Source: Sphaerolaimus hirsutus | Taxonomy: Eukaryota; Nematoda; Chromadorea; Monhysterida; Sphaerolaimidae | Assembly (NCBI GenBank): GCA_964036195.1 | Contig: OZ038455.1 | Location: forward strand, 17,749,855-17,813,854 | DNA length: 64,000 nt | Reading direction: 5' to 3' | In this document: piece by piece, positions 1 to 13,000 of the stretch | Numbering within the stretch: the stretch's first letter is position 1 | How the letters are laid out: every line of letters begins with the position of its first letter | Translations under genes and position numbers: made by a program | The notes under the pieces: generated by a model | Database searches by the model: none | Seen by the model: only the letters and a program-made list of their open reading frames with translations | What the model was told of the DNA's origin: nothing

Positions 1-830
1 AAGTGATAACTGTCAAGTCAAATGTCAACTGATAAATTTCAATTGAAATGTCAAGTTTAATGTCAAGTTATAAATGTCATGTCAAATGTCAAGTCAAATG
101 TAAAGTGATAAATTTTTAGTGAAATGTCATGTCAAATGTCAAGTCAAATGTCAAATGTCAAGTGACAAATTTCAAGTGAAATGTCAAGTGTAATGTCAAC
201 TCATAAATGTCAAGTCAAATATCAAGTCATATGTCAAGTCAAATTTCAAGTGATAAATGTCAAGTCAAATTTCAAGTGATAAATGTCAAGTCAAATGTAA
301 AGTTTAATGTCAACTGATCAAATATCAAGTCAAATGTCAAGTTATAAAGGTCAAGTCTAAAGTCAAGTCAAGTCAAATGTCAAGTGATAAATGTCAAAGT
401 GAATATAAAGTGATAACTTTGAATTGAAATGTCAAGTCAAATGCCAAGTGATAAATTTCAAATGAAATGTCAAGTAACAAATTTCAAGTGAAATGTCAAG
501 TCAAATGTCAAGTTTAATGTCAATTTTAATGTCAAGTGATAAATGTCATGTCAAATGTCATGTCAAATGTCAAGTTTAATGTCAACTGATAAATGTCATG
601 TCAAAAGTCAAGTTAAATGTCAACTGATAAATGTCATGTCAAATGTCAAGTGACAAATTTCAAGTCAAGTCAAATAACAAGTCATATGTCAAGTCAAATT
701 TCAAGTGGTAAATGTCAAGTCAAATGTCAAGTGAAATGTCAAGTGATTTAATATCAAGTCAAATGTCAAGTTATCAATGTCAAGTCTAAAGTCAAGTCAA
801 ATGGCATGTAAAAAGAGAAGTGAGAAGTGA
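1..830. repeat. Degenerate short-unit satellite
   Basis: The first 830 bases are built almost entirely from variants of a TCAAGTCAAATG / TCAAGTGATAAATG theme with irregular spacing. No open frame of note runs through it and the array is cut by the window edge. It ends near 830, where the sequence becomes ordinary AT-rich DNA. Confidence 0.85.
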
Positions 831-2310
831 ATTGCAAAGAAAATCAGCAAAAGTGAAATGACAAACGCAATAAATTGGCTGATACAGGTAAATTGAGCCA
901 GGTATGTAATTAAAATTGCAAAAGTATACCATATTGAGTACAATATCGAATTTAGAAAAGTGACCTAGAAATTTTTGACGCAATGTAAAAACAAAAATCT
1001 ATCATGTTATTTTTGATGTTAGCTTAGATTTTGGCAAATTTTTTGGCTACTATCCCCTAACCCCCCCCCCCAAATCTCCCAGCTATCTACCTATCCAAAG
1101 TGATTTTTGAGAAATTTTGCCCAAATTATTGCTCAAAATTGCTACTTTTCATGCCTTTTTATAGATTTTCACCTCCAAAATCATTAGTACATTAGTACAT
1201 GTCATTATTGCCTGTTTTTGGCTGTATTGGCTATATATGTGCTTATATAACTATTTTTAGCCATTTTTCACCTACGTTTAGCAATTTTTCTCCCTTTTCT
1301 TCCTGCTACACCCCAAAAAAACGTACATATTGATCCCCTGCAAACCACCCCCCCCCAAACCCTCCTCCCTACCCCCCCAGAAAATTTTTCAGCTTTCTAT
1401 CCCTCCGGGGGAGTGATTTGCTATCTATCCAAACCCCAGAGGGTTGAAATCTAGGAGACCCATTGCCTGTCATCTAAGTGAAAAGGGTAATTCATCCCAC
1501 AAATAAGTATCTCACTGCAGTGGGTGGAGTGGGATTGATTCTGCACATATTTAAAAAACAATCAATGGAGCCAGACAATTAATAAGCTATCTGTGTTCTA
1601 TGCAATGCTATGTGAATGGAATGCATCCTGCACAATGATACATGCATAAATGTATCTATTAAAGTATAATATGTATGTATCATATAATATGTACCTAAAT
1701 ATTATGGATTTTCACTACAAGATCTACGATGAAAGAAAATTCCACACATGAACTATTATAGGATCAACAGCATATATATTGTTCAGCAAGACACCTACTG
1801 GGTGTCATTCGGGGAAGCCTGGGCCACTGGCCACACAAAAGAAGTATATCAGTAAAAAAAATGGCTAAAGCCAAACAAAAAGTGGATGCTGCCTCCACAG
1901 CAAATAGACATGAAGTGTGTCTCTCAAATGGACATGAAGTGTGTCTCTCAAATGGACATAAATATATATTGGATGCACAAAAGAAATGTATCATTGCTTA
2001 GAAAATGGCATACACTTCACTGATAACACACTTTACTGTGGTTACATATCCCACCTGAATAAAGAAACTATTTGTATTACATCACAAGAGTTACATGTAT
2101 TGACTGTTAAATGCACAAAAGCAATATATCATTACATCTGCATTGTGAGAAATGTCTCACATTGAACCCAGAATTTTATTTATTCAATAGTTTTCAAGGC
2201 AGATTACAGTGTTAGACATACACATCCATGTAAAAAAAGTTTCACACCCTTCAATTATCTGAGACAAAAAGGAAAAAAATTCACTCAAGTTTATTATAGC
2301 TGCTTGCAAT
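831..2310. other. Intergenic, no gene seen
   Basis: AT-rich DNA with C-runs near 1060-1075, 1347-1357 and 1370-1377. Two adjacent direct copies of a 27-base unit lie at about 1904-1960. I see no exon with splice signals and no RNA gene. Confidence 0.5.
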
Positions 2311-2316
2311 AGTCTG

Positions 2317-2578
2317 ACGTGAAATGTCAAGTTGTTCCCTGACACTGTGACGTGGAATGATGATGACGTGAAATGATAAAAATTGAGTTTTTCAATTCGC
2401 TCTAGTTGTGGCCGATAACACTCAGTATTGGACACGATTAAGGTATTGATTCATATATTATCCTTAGAAAATTGTAGACCCGTAGCATGATCCACACTCG
2501 TGTAATTAATTTCACGACGTCATTTCACGTCGTCATTTCACGTCGAATCGACGCTGAGCTCTAATTCCCGCTTTACGG
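2317..2578. repeat. Half copy of a fold-back element
   Basis: This stretch matches, over most of its length, the right arm of the fold-back element at 32736-34146. Shared landmarks are the TTCAATTCGCTCTAG block, the GTATTGGACACGATTAAGG block and the terminal CGCTGAGCTCTAAT. Repeated CGTCATTTCACG palindromes lie near the right end. Only one arm is present. Confidence 0.7.
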
Positions 2579-3486
2579 TTCTTTGTATAATCAATTTTGC
2601 GGCGACGTTGAATTTGTCGCATCACCTCCTATTGATCGTTATGCTGTAAATCCACCTTGATGGTTTTTATTGAAGACACGTTTTTATAAGTGATAAATGT
2701 GACAATTTTTTTGATAAGGACTCTAATCGTTTTTCATGGGCATGGTTGTCTTTTTTAATTGGCGTTGCTAAAAACGTTTTTGTAAATATTCAATGAGTTT
2801 TTAATGATTTATAATATTTAAACACACAGTCTGACTAAAAACAATCGGTGTGTTCCAAATCAGAGATATTTTTGAGATGATAGGTTTTTTGACAAAATCA
2901 CATCGCTCGATGGAATGTCGCACTCCCTGAAGGATGATTTGTGGGAAAACGGTAGCATTGTGCCGCACTTCTCATTTAGGGCAGATGCCCTCATAGTGGG
3001 CCTGTTTTTTATCCAAAAACTAGATTTTTTGAATTTTAGATCTGCTTCCGCACACAAAAACATAACAAAACATTTAACAGCACACATAAGTCAAAACTCC
3101 TGTAAAAATATGTGGTGCACTCAACCCATGGGCTCAATTGGTTCACGTTATGCTGCTAGCACCAACTAATCACTAGCGCCGTTTGATGCAGGTGCCATTT
3201 TGATGGATTCACACAGGTCGGTAGGTGCCACATTTCCCAGTTCATTTAACATCACTAGCGGTGGTTGTTTCAGTGACGTCCCTGTCTGATTGATGCCTAG
3301 ATGAATTGATTTGCGCAGCTCAGAAACGGAAGCGGCAGCAGACGGCCATCAGTCAAGTCGGCCCTTATCACAGCAACTGCTCGTACAAAAGGCCGGTCCA
3401 ACGGATGACTTTTCATCAAAGTCGACACAAGCACCCAATTTTTTTCCAGGCAACCAAACCAGGCAGAAAGAGTCATATTGACCCAG
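2579..3486. other. Intergenic, no gene seen
   Basis: Upstream region of the collagen-like gene. Short open frames on both strands have no splice or codon signals that I trust. No core promoter element is distinctive enough to call. Confidence 0.4.
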
Positions 3487-3672
3487 GGGCAGCCCCAGAC
3501 CCTGTAAAATGCCTTGTAAAATATCAAATGTCATGTAAAGTGTCAAAAGCAATGTAAAATACCCTGCAAAATAGCAACTATCTATTTTACAGGGTATTTT
3601 ATATAACCTTTGACGCTCTGCATGACATTTGACATTCTACAGGGTATTTTACATTGTCCGAGACTGGCACCT
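3486..3672 (-). mobile_element. MITE of the introner-like family, reverse copy
   Basis: A fold-back of about 185 bases. Read on the minus strand it begins CCAG|GTGCCAGTCTC and ends GGGGCTGCCCCTGG, with arms rich in ACCCTGTAAAATG. It belongs to the family of the elements at 12274-12466 and 19275-19442. It is flanked by CCAGG and CCTGG and ends 33 bases before the start codon of the collagen-like gene, so it probably lies in the promoter or 5' leader. In this copy the far end lacks an AG, so it would not splice as a unit. Confidence 0.65.
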
Positions 3673-3705
3673 GGACCCGGCCGTTCACATCCCGATTGCC
3701 CCAAG

Positions 3706-6700
3706 ATGGTCGAGTGCGACGCGAGGCTGTGGGCGCGCGCGGCAGTGTGCCTGCTCGTGTGTCTGCGGGCGGCCTGCGCCGACACCGAGTCGCTGGACGC
3801 CATCGAGGCCTTGTGCGGCGGCCTCGGCTCTGCCCGCTGCTGTCCGTCCATCTATCAGGCGGTCGGTCCACCGCAGTGGAGAAAATGTACCCTATTTCTT
3901 CTATTAGAACGGCATACCTTTAGTAGAACGGTACTTCCAATAGAACGGCAGGGGAAATTTATGCTGGCACAGTGTAAAAATGTAAGTATAGCCGAAGAGC
4001 TGAGAACAAAGCGCGAGTAAGTGAGTACCGGTATTTGATTCGGGAGGAAACGTAAACGTATTTACGAAGTACTCGAGCATACGTATTTATCGAGTAAAAG
4101 TCAATACGTTTTAAGAACTACGTTGCAGATCGCGCTGGCTCGGGAGAACGAGGGCGATCTGGACCGAGTGGAGGCGGCCTTGGCGGAGACGGCCGCTCGA
4201 GTGGCCAGCTGCTCCACTTTCCAGAGCAGCACCTACAGGGCGTTCACCGTGTTCTGCGAGGGACAGTTCGGCATGCTGCAGGGACAACCCGGGCCCAGGG
4301 GAAACAATGGTCAGTTCGCGTCGCAGCTACCGGGTTTCCTCGAAATGCACCCAGGGGGTTTATTATTTCATCAGCAAATTTTGACGGGGCTTAACTGAGG
4401 GGAAGGTTTATTTGATGTGGGTTTATATGGTATTTCACCGGAAATTTTACTCTGATGTAGGGAAAACAATGAAAGATGTAAAAGTTATACCGTAAATGCT
4501 CTATTAGGACGACCCCCTCCAATCAAGTGACCCTCTCCAATAATGCGGCCCCTCCAATAATGCAACCCCCAAAGAAAAATATAAAAAATGGACGTATGAA
4601 AATGATGTCGCAATGTTCGGACGCTGCTAATTCGGCAAATTTTGCCCAAATTAGCAAATTTTGTGCCTTTGTAGTGATTTTTGTATTACAATATTGCTTA
4701 ACGTTGCCATGCTCATACTAGTTAAATGAACAGTTGAGTTGTTGAGGTGTCAAAAAATACAATGCGACACTCTCCAAAAACGCTACCCCTCCAATAATGC
4801 GACCCCCAACAATGTGCTGAATCACCTTATTGGAGCATTTACGGTAAGCATGATAATATGGTATATAAGCATATATACCATATTGCTTCTAATAAATAGA
4901 ACGGCATACCTACAAAAGAATGGCACCTCCAATAGAACGGCAGGTTTTGGCACGTTTTTGCGCTCACAAAACAATAGAACGGTAGTCTCCAATTGAATGG
5001 CACCGCCAATAGAATGGCAGGTAAAAAAATTGTATGGCGCTCTTCTATTAGAAGACATACGGTACGTGTATATAAATATGTTCAATAACCTCGTCAACCG
5101 AACCAACAATCAACAGCTTTGTGCTAATACAAATCAGCCATCGTTTTTAGCATTCAACATACTGTATTACCTCGAAATACCTCCATGGGGGTTAATTATT
5201 TCGCCAGCAAAATTTGAGGGTGGTAAATTCGGGGGGGGGGGGGTATACAAAGGGTTTTTTTTATTATTTCATCAGAAATTTTCATAAGGATTGTAGTAGA
5301 TAGTAGGCATTTGTGTACCGAAAACAGGTAATAAATGTGTCCAAACAGGATAAATATATTTGGACATAAAGACGTAGATATTTAGCTACACAAACTAGTC
5401 TATTTGTAGCTGCAATGCAAATTGGCAGTAATAAATACATCATGTACGTTGCATCTATGATGTACATCATTCCGGGGGGCATTTAGAGGGGGGGGGTTAT
5501 TATTTCCCCAGCCCATTTTGAGGGGGGGGGGTGAATTCAAGGGGGGTAATTCGAGGTAATACGGTAAGCTTTACATTGATCACCAACCACAGTTTTGTCA
5601 ATAATATTCTCTTTACTCTCGATTCGAGAGTGGTTTTTCGAGTGAAGAGGGGGATTTCCCCAGCCTACTCATACCTAGGGGTTATTTCGAGGCGTGGTTA
5701 ATTTGTGGAAATATGGTGACTCCTCTTTTCGGTATACCCTGATTTATTTGTGGCTCAGTTAGACACATGCACATCGGTCTGTGAAGGTGCACAGTTTGCA
5801 ATCTACTGCATAAGTACTTGTTCATCAACAGAAGCCCAATTAGGCACAGTGCTCAAATGGTCCCACCGAACATCTCACAGGCACCGAAGGGCCTCAGCCG
5901 ACTGCGGAGGAGTCCCGGGGTCCCAAAGGAAGTCTCGGCCCAGTGGGGGGAAATGGAGGCCCCGGCGCTGACGGCGGCAGGGTGAGTTCTGGATGCATGT
6001 GCATCGTGCCCAGTCACCCATCCAGTGCGAGTACAGCGTGCTGCGTTTGTCGCAGGGCGGCAGGGGTGCGGGCGGTCCCTCCGGGGGCCCGGGAACTCAA
6101 GGCCCGCAGGGACCCAAGGGGGCTATGGTCGGGCCACCGGGAGGGAGGGGTCCCATCGGTTGCAAGGTAATTGACCACGTCAAGTGGACACAACATTTCA
6201 TGTAAATGTCTATGTATCTGAAGCTGCTGGGATGAATTTACAATTTTTGTTTTGCGCACAGGGAGAACGTGGAAGCCGAGGTGCACAAGGCGCTGTAGGT
6301 GACAAAGGTGACAAAGGTCTGTTTTGAATATCACAATGTTGTGCAATGATGGAAAAAGTGTCAATGTGATGAGAAGGCAACATATTCGTGCGGCACACAC
6401 TAGTTTCCCAGCTCAGTAAACTAGGATTTGTTAAACTCATAAATCGAAATTGGATGCATTTGAGTTTACCAGAATGAGTTATCTGTGAACTACAGTTGAC
6501 AAAGATATAAAATAACTCATTCTGGTCAACTCTGATGCATTCAATGTCGATTTATGAGTTTACCAAATCTGAGTTTACTGAGGCGGTAAACTAGTGTGTG
6601 CAGCACCATTGTATTCAATGGCATTGAAGCACATCCTCTGAAATATACTGTACTAATGCAGGTGAGCAAGGAGAGCCTGGGGAATCTGGTGAGAGTGGTT

Positions 6701-6964
6701 TGGATCATGCAAACTGCTGTAAGTTTTTACAACAGTTATCAGTCAATTTAATATTTATGCTCAAATTGGGAATACTCACACTGTGTATGAACCTGAAACA
6801 CCACAGTCCCCACACCACCAACAACAACCACCGAGGCACCAACACCAACAACAGATGAGCCAACACCTACACCAACACCGACACCAACACCAACACCAAC
6901 ACCAACACCAACACCAACACCAACACCAACACCAACACCAACACCGACACCGACACCAACACCA

Positions 6965-7029
<65 letters not shown>

Positions 7030-10000
7030 AACAACAACAACAACAGAACCCCCATCTGAGTCAGTAAAGACATTTAGTGGGTGTCAACATGTAGGATCGG
7101 GAATTCAAAAATATTTGTGTTCAGGTATTGGGTATGAGGTCCAAAAAATTTGCATTGGGTATTGGCATTGGGTATTGGTATTGGGTATCAGTTTTGGTCA
7201 TGGAAGAGACACCGGGAAAAAGGTCACATCACCGCACCAGCCAGCACCTCTTCCACTCCTCAGAAAGAGCACCTGGCTAGTGATGGAAAGTCACCGGTAG
7301 GGTGTCAAATTCCGTTTTCCGTTTCCGCTTATAGCAGGCAATTTTTTTCCGTTTTCCGTTCCGTTTTCCGGCAAGTGCAGAAAATTTTCCGTTTCTGTGT
7401 CCGTTTTCCGGCAAGTGCAAATTTTTTACCGTTTCCACTTTTCCGCAGGCAGAATGTTTTCCGTTTTCCGTTCCGTTTTCTGGTAAGTGCAAATATTTTT
7501 CCGTTTCCATTTCCGTTTTCCGGCAAGTGCGAAAATTTTTCCATTTCCGTTTTCCGTAAAAAAATTTGTTGACACCCTAGTCACTGGGGCACATGTGCCC
7601 CGGTGCTGGGCACTGAAGGGCACCAGCACCAGTGCTGGTGCGGTGCGGTGCCATTTTTCAAGGGTGCCCTGCCGGTGCCGGTGACATTTTTTTCAGAATA
7701 GCACCAGTGCCAGTGCGGTGCGGTGCCATTTTTTTGCCAGTGCCAAAGGTGCTAGCACCAGGACCAAAGTAAAAGGCACCAGGAAAGGCACTGGCCAAGT
7801 CTTCATAGGTTGTAAAATTTCATTCACAGCATGTGCTTATTCATATCTACAAGAGCAGCGATATTATACCCAAATGTCTTTTAGTCTATCTTGGAAGAAA
7901 TATCCCATCAAACATACGTGGGACTTTGCAGAAAAAACATCCCTTCTGAAGAGGGAACAAAAATTGTGTTGTTACATAATCATAAATATTACATTTCCTC
8001 CAACATTTAGTTCATAATTTATTGTCGGTTTACGACAAAGTATAGTAACATTTTCTGTACAACATCCATCCCAGTCAGTAGACAATAGTGACTATGTGTA
8101 TTGGAGCATATTGAATATTTGAGCTATCGTTTGTAATCAGGGTTGGCAAAATCTCAGAAAAAAATAAAAATAAAATAAAAATAAAATGGAATATTCAAGA
8201 ATAAAATAAAATAAAATAAAATGGAAAATATAAGAATAAAAATAAAAATTGTATAAAAATTCGAATTTTTGTAAATTTTTTTAAAAATTGTATAAAAATT
8301 TGTATTTTTGTAAAATTGTATAAAAATTCGTATTTTTTGTAAAATTTTATCTCGTTGCTTGAGTTTCTACCTGTTTATTCATGGATCTGGGAGCAGTCCC
8401 GAGTGTAAAGTGTCCAATGTCATGTAAAATGTCATGCAAAATGTCAATTGTCATGACAAATGTAAGGTCAAGTGTAAATTGTCATGACATGTAAAAAATA
8501 AAGTATCAATTGTCAAGTAAATTGTGTCCAAATCTTATGTTTTATATCTAAATCTTATGTTTTGTATCCTAATTATGTTGTTGTTGTATCCAAATCTTAT
8601 GTGAACATTTGGATACAAAAACAAGGTCTGGATACAAAACATACTATGGATACAAAAACACAAGATTTGGATACACAATTTACACTTTGCATGACATTTG
8701 TCATGACAATTGCCACTTTGCTTGAAATTTGACATGACACTTGACATTTTGCATGAGAATTGACACTTTACATTATATATGTCAAGACAATTGACAAATT
8801 GCATTACAAATGTGCCCAGCACACTCCACTAGTCCTTCTACTGAAAATGCAAACCATTCTTATCAATAATTGTAACTTTAAACTTGCAGCTAGCTAACAA
8901 TACATACTGCATGCAACTTTTGAAAAGTAAGGGAAAAATTTGTCACAGGTTTTTCATGTATAGGTCTAATTATAACATTTTTTTGGCCTTGCATGCATGA
9001 TTCTGATTTTTTGTAAAATTTTTGTAAAATGTGTCATTTTATTTTATTAATGACTTTTGGGAATAAAATAAAATACAATGAAACAAGAATAAAATAAAAA
9101 TAAAATAAAGTTTTTATACAATTTTTATACAATTTTACTAAAATGAATTTTTATAAAACCAACCCTGTTTGTAATCATTCTAATCATGTCATAATGTGAT
9201 CGCCACATTATTCTGATCATTTTAAATGGGCTATTTACACAGGTCCCGGCCGGGGACCGGGACCCGGCAAAAAATATATTTTTTTTTCAAAAATGAATAA
9301 TTGGCGTGTATGGGTTGTTTGCATGTTAATTAGGTGAATTATCACCAAATTAGCATGCACAAAATTTTTGCGAGACGGCGACATGCGCTGATGCAAATTT
9401 TTTTTCGGCGGTGTATATTTTTATTTTGATTTGTCTGAATTTTGGCATGTGTACTCAGTAAACGAAGGAGTACACACATGCCACATTTGAGACAAATTGA
9501 AAAAAACTATACACCCCCCAAAAAATTTTTGCATCAGCGCATGTCACCGTCTCGCAAAAATTTTGTGCATGCTAATTTGGTGATAATTCACCTAATTAAC
9601 ATGCCAGCAACGATTCCAGGTATTCTTCCCTCCATGGACATCTTACCTTCGGAAGATATGATGTCCGCGCGGACATCATACCTTTGCGGTCATTATACCT
9701 TCAACATTTTTGACTTAAGAAGGTATAATGTCCGCGGTATAAACACTAGTAAAATGCATATATGTGGGACATTATAGCTCCGCCGATAAATGACCCGCAT
9801 TTAGTAGCGTAATAGAGGCGTCTGTTACACTGCATAGGTCTATCGATTGATTGGAGCGCGCATATGTGCGCCTGTCTATGCTTTTGCAACGAATGAGTCC
9901 AGTTATGAGAACTGGCCATCTTGGATTTTTGAAGGGGTCAATGGCATGTGTGGAAAAATACGTCCGCCGCGTGAATTATCGAATTCGCGTGCAGACATAT

Positions 10001-13000
10001 ATAAATACAAAAACGTAAATATATAAACTTCACCACAAATTCTCTTCTCCACATGAGTAAATTTTCTGGGTGTTTTTCAAAATCGCATTTCACCACATAA
10101 CATTCCAGCTTTTTAGCATATGTATAAATCCGGGAAAGTTATCTGACAGTTATATAACCTGACATTTTGAATGTTTGAACCCTGACATTTTGAATGTTCT
10201 ATACCAAAATAAATATTCTAAAGACAATTTTCGTATTTACTTTCACTGTGATTTACTTATAGACTATACTATTACTTTTGGATAAGTCTGCACGCATATT
10301 ACATAATTCACGCCGCGGATGTATTTTTCCGTACACGCCAATTATTCATTTTTGAAAAAAATTATTTTTTGCCGGGTCCCGGTCCCCGGCCGGGACCTGT
10401 TTAAATAGCCTTTTAAATGCTCAATCATCTAAATCGGTAGAGAATTCATGGCAATATGGCAACTTTCTGTGCAACATCCATTGCAAAAATTTATTTGAGG
10501 TGAATGCTTTGCGACAATTTTCATTGCGTTTGAACTTAAATTCACGCGTGAGTATATATGATTCTATGCAAAATTTTTGTTGCTCGTTTCGTTTTTGTTG
10601 ATTACATCCTAGAGAACATAATTAAAGGAGTGATTGTGTGAAATATAGTGTTGGAGAACCATTTTTAGCACACGCAGGGTATCATACACACTTATTTATC
10701 CTGGCGCCCTAATTTTCAAATTGCGCCATGGCGCCCTTGGCGCTTGACGCCCTCTTTCCGTGGCGCCCTTGGCGCCTGACGCAATTTTTCTGTGGCGCCC
10801 TTAGCGCTTGGCGCCCAGTTTCCAAATGGCTGCATGGCGCCATTGGCGCCTGGCGCCCTTTTTTTCTGGCGCTTTTCCATCACTGGCCGGTGCCTTTTCC
10901 TGTGCCTCATTTTTTTCAGCTGGTGCCAGCACCTTGGGCACCGACCAAAAATTGACACTGCACCAGCACCGGTGCCACCATCACGGGCTGGGCACCGCTC
11001 AAAATGGAAAGGCACCGCACCAGCACCGGTGCTGGTGCCCTTCGGTGCCCGGCACCGGGGCACCTGCCTTTACATCACTAGTGGGGGTACTATTTACCAT
11101 GTTGAACTTGATGCCGGCAGCAAAAATTGCACAATTTTTTTGCTTGTTCAGTAACCCACACTTAATATGTGAGTCGCCGAAAAGCCTCCCTTGCTGGTGT
11201 ATAGTGGGGGGTGTTACACCTATATACCCCTTAAGTATCAGCTCCATATCTCGCACACAGCTGGAGATATGGCACTCGTAAAAAGATGAAAAATTGGTGC
11301 CGAACCTGATGCGTCAGCAGTTTATTTACTTCTCACCAAAAAAACGCAGGCCACAATGTGACTTGAGCCCATTGAAAATGCTGTATGATATGACAAAGTC
11401 TGTGGACGTGGCTGGAGCGGACATCGAGTCGTGCGACCCCCTCCCGTCCGGGGTGGCAGTCAGTAAAACAATAGAGAACATGGGCAGCATGCCAATATTG
11501 TACTCGGAAGATGGCAATCAGCTGGACTCGGCCCAGGTGCGCTTACCTTCCACCTCACACACAGATCAGTCTTAGCCAAGTGAAGCTGGGATGACAGCTT
11601 GACAGAAATCTCGCATGCATGTGCGCCTCAACTCAACACGCTCAGAGCACATGCAAGTTTTCGGCGCCTCAATGCAAGCCCTCGCCGTTTTTTTTACATT
11701 TCAGTTTTTGTGTATTGTGTGTTGTCATTTTGCCACATTGGGAAATCTTGGGCGGGATAAAATAGAACCAGTCCTGCCATGAATTTTTTGGTCTCGTTTA
11801 CGGGACTGTGGTCCAGGGTTTAAACGGGATTGACTTTTCGGGATCGGGATCGGGATTGGTTTTTCGAGATTTCGGGATCGGGATCGGGATTGGCCGGGAT
11901 TGGGGTCACGAGATCGGGATCGGGATCGGGATTGGCATTTTTTCGGGATCGGGTTTGTTGTCTTGGGATAGAGATTTTGGCCTATGTTCTGGCATCCACA
12001 GTTGTTCATAAAGGTCTCAAAACACTGTTGGATGCCAGAAAAGAGGCATAAAATGGACGCTGGGCATTTGTGTTCACATTTTTGCACGCAAAAATGTCAT
12101 TTTTTCACTTTTTTTATTTCCACTAATTGTTCCGGGATCGGGATCCCGGACTTTGGAGTTTCTCGGGATCGGGATTTGAAAATTTTCGGGATCAGGACTG
12201 CTAAATCCCGGAATTTCACAGGATCCGGAATCGGGATCGGGATCCCGTTTGAACCCTACTGTGGTCCCACCAGGTGGCAGTCCCAAGCCATGTAAAGTGT
12301 AAAGTAAAGGGTCAAATGTAAAGTCTAATGCAAAGTAAACTGTCAAACAAAAAAAAAGAAAAGATTTTATTACTGAAATTTGCATGACAATTGACACTTT
12401 ACTTTGCATTTGACTTTACATTTGACACTCTACTTTACACTTTACAGGGCTTGGGACTGCCCCCAGGAAGGCACTTTTTTCCGTAAATAACAAAATTTGG
12501 TCATGCCGCCGGACCGTGCGTGGTCCCACCCACAAAATGTAAAATTACCACATTACCACGCTTAAGGGGGGATCGCGGTCCCGTGGCGGGACCAAATTTG
12601 GTGCAAATTAACAGAAAAAGTGCCTTCGTGGCGCGACCGCAGTTTAGGCGCCAAAAATTCGCATGTGCACTGAGCGTGTTGAGGCACACACACATGCAAA
12701 ATTTGGTGCCGATCGATCAATCTGTTTTTTCATAAGACCCGAAAACGTATTCAGTACATAAAAGTTATTTAAACCATACCGTATTTCCTCGAAATATACC
12801 CCCATCTCGAAATACCCCCGCAAAATCGACACTATGAAATTATGAACTCCCTTGAAATACCCCCCCCCCCCGCCAATTTAGTGTATAGAGAACGTAGTCC
12901 GGTTTGTGATCCGGGAAACGCAGAACCAGTGATGTGAAAGCGCCATGGCGCTAGCGCCAAAGCAAAAAGCGCCATGACGTTTTTTGCGCTTGACGCTATT

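Larger units (their letters stand above)
7278..10470. mobile_element. GGTGCC-rich hAT-type element, broken by three insertions
   Basis: It starts TAGTGATGGAAAG and follows the intact copy at 37859-38794 through the GGTGCC-rich block, the CAGCATGTGCTTATTCATA block and the GATCGCCACATTATTCTG block. It is interrupted at 7298-7579, 8138-9167 and 9228-10410, each insertion with its own 8-base duplication. The right part fades after about 10470, where a GGCGCC-rich element begins, so the original right end is lost. Confidence 0.75.

Noticed and set aside
6783..7067. Open frame rich in His-Gln through the hexamer repeat
   Set aside because: It is the wrong frame of exon 7. The Thr-Pro frame continues from the collagen exons with correct phase.
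10716..11281. Long open frames on both strands in GGCGCC and GGTGCC blocks
   Set aside because: Stop-free runs come from GC-rich palindromic repeats. The same frames appear in every copy of the elements and on both strands.
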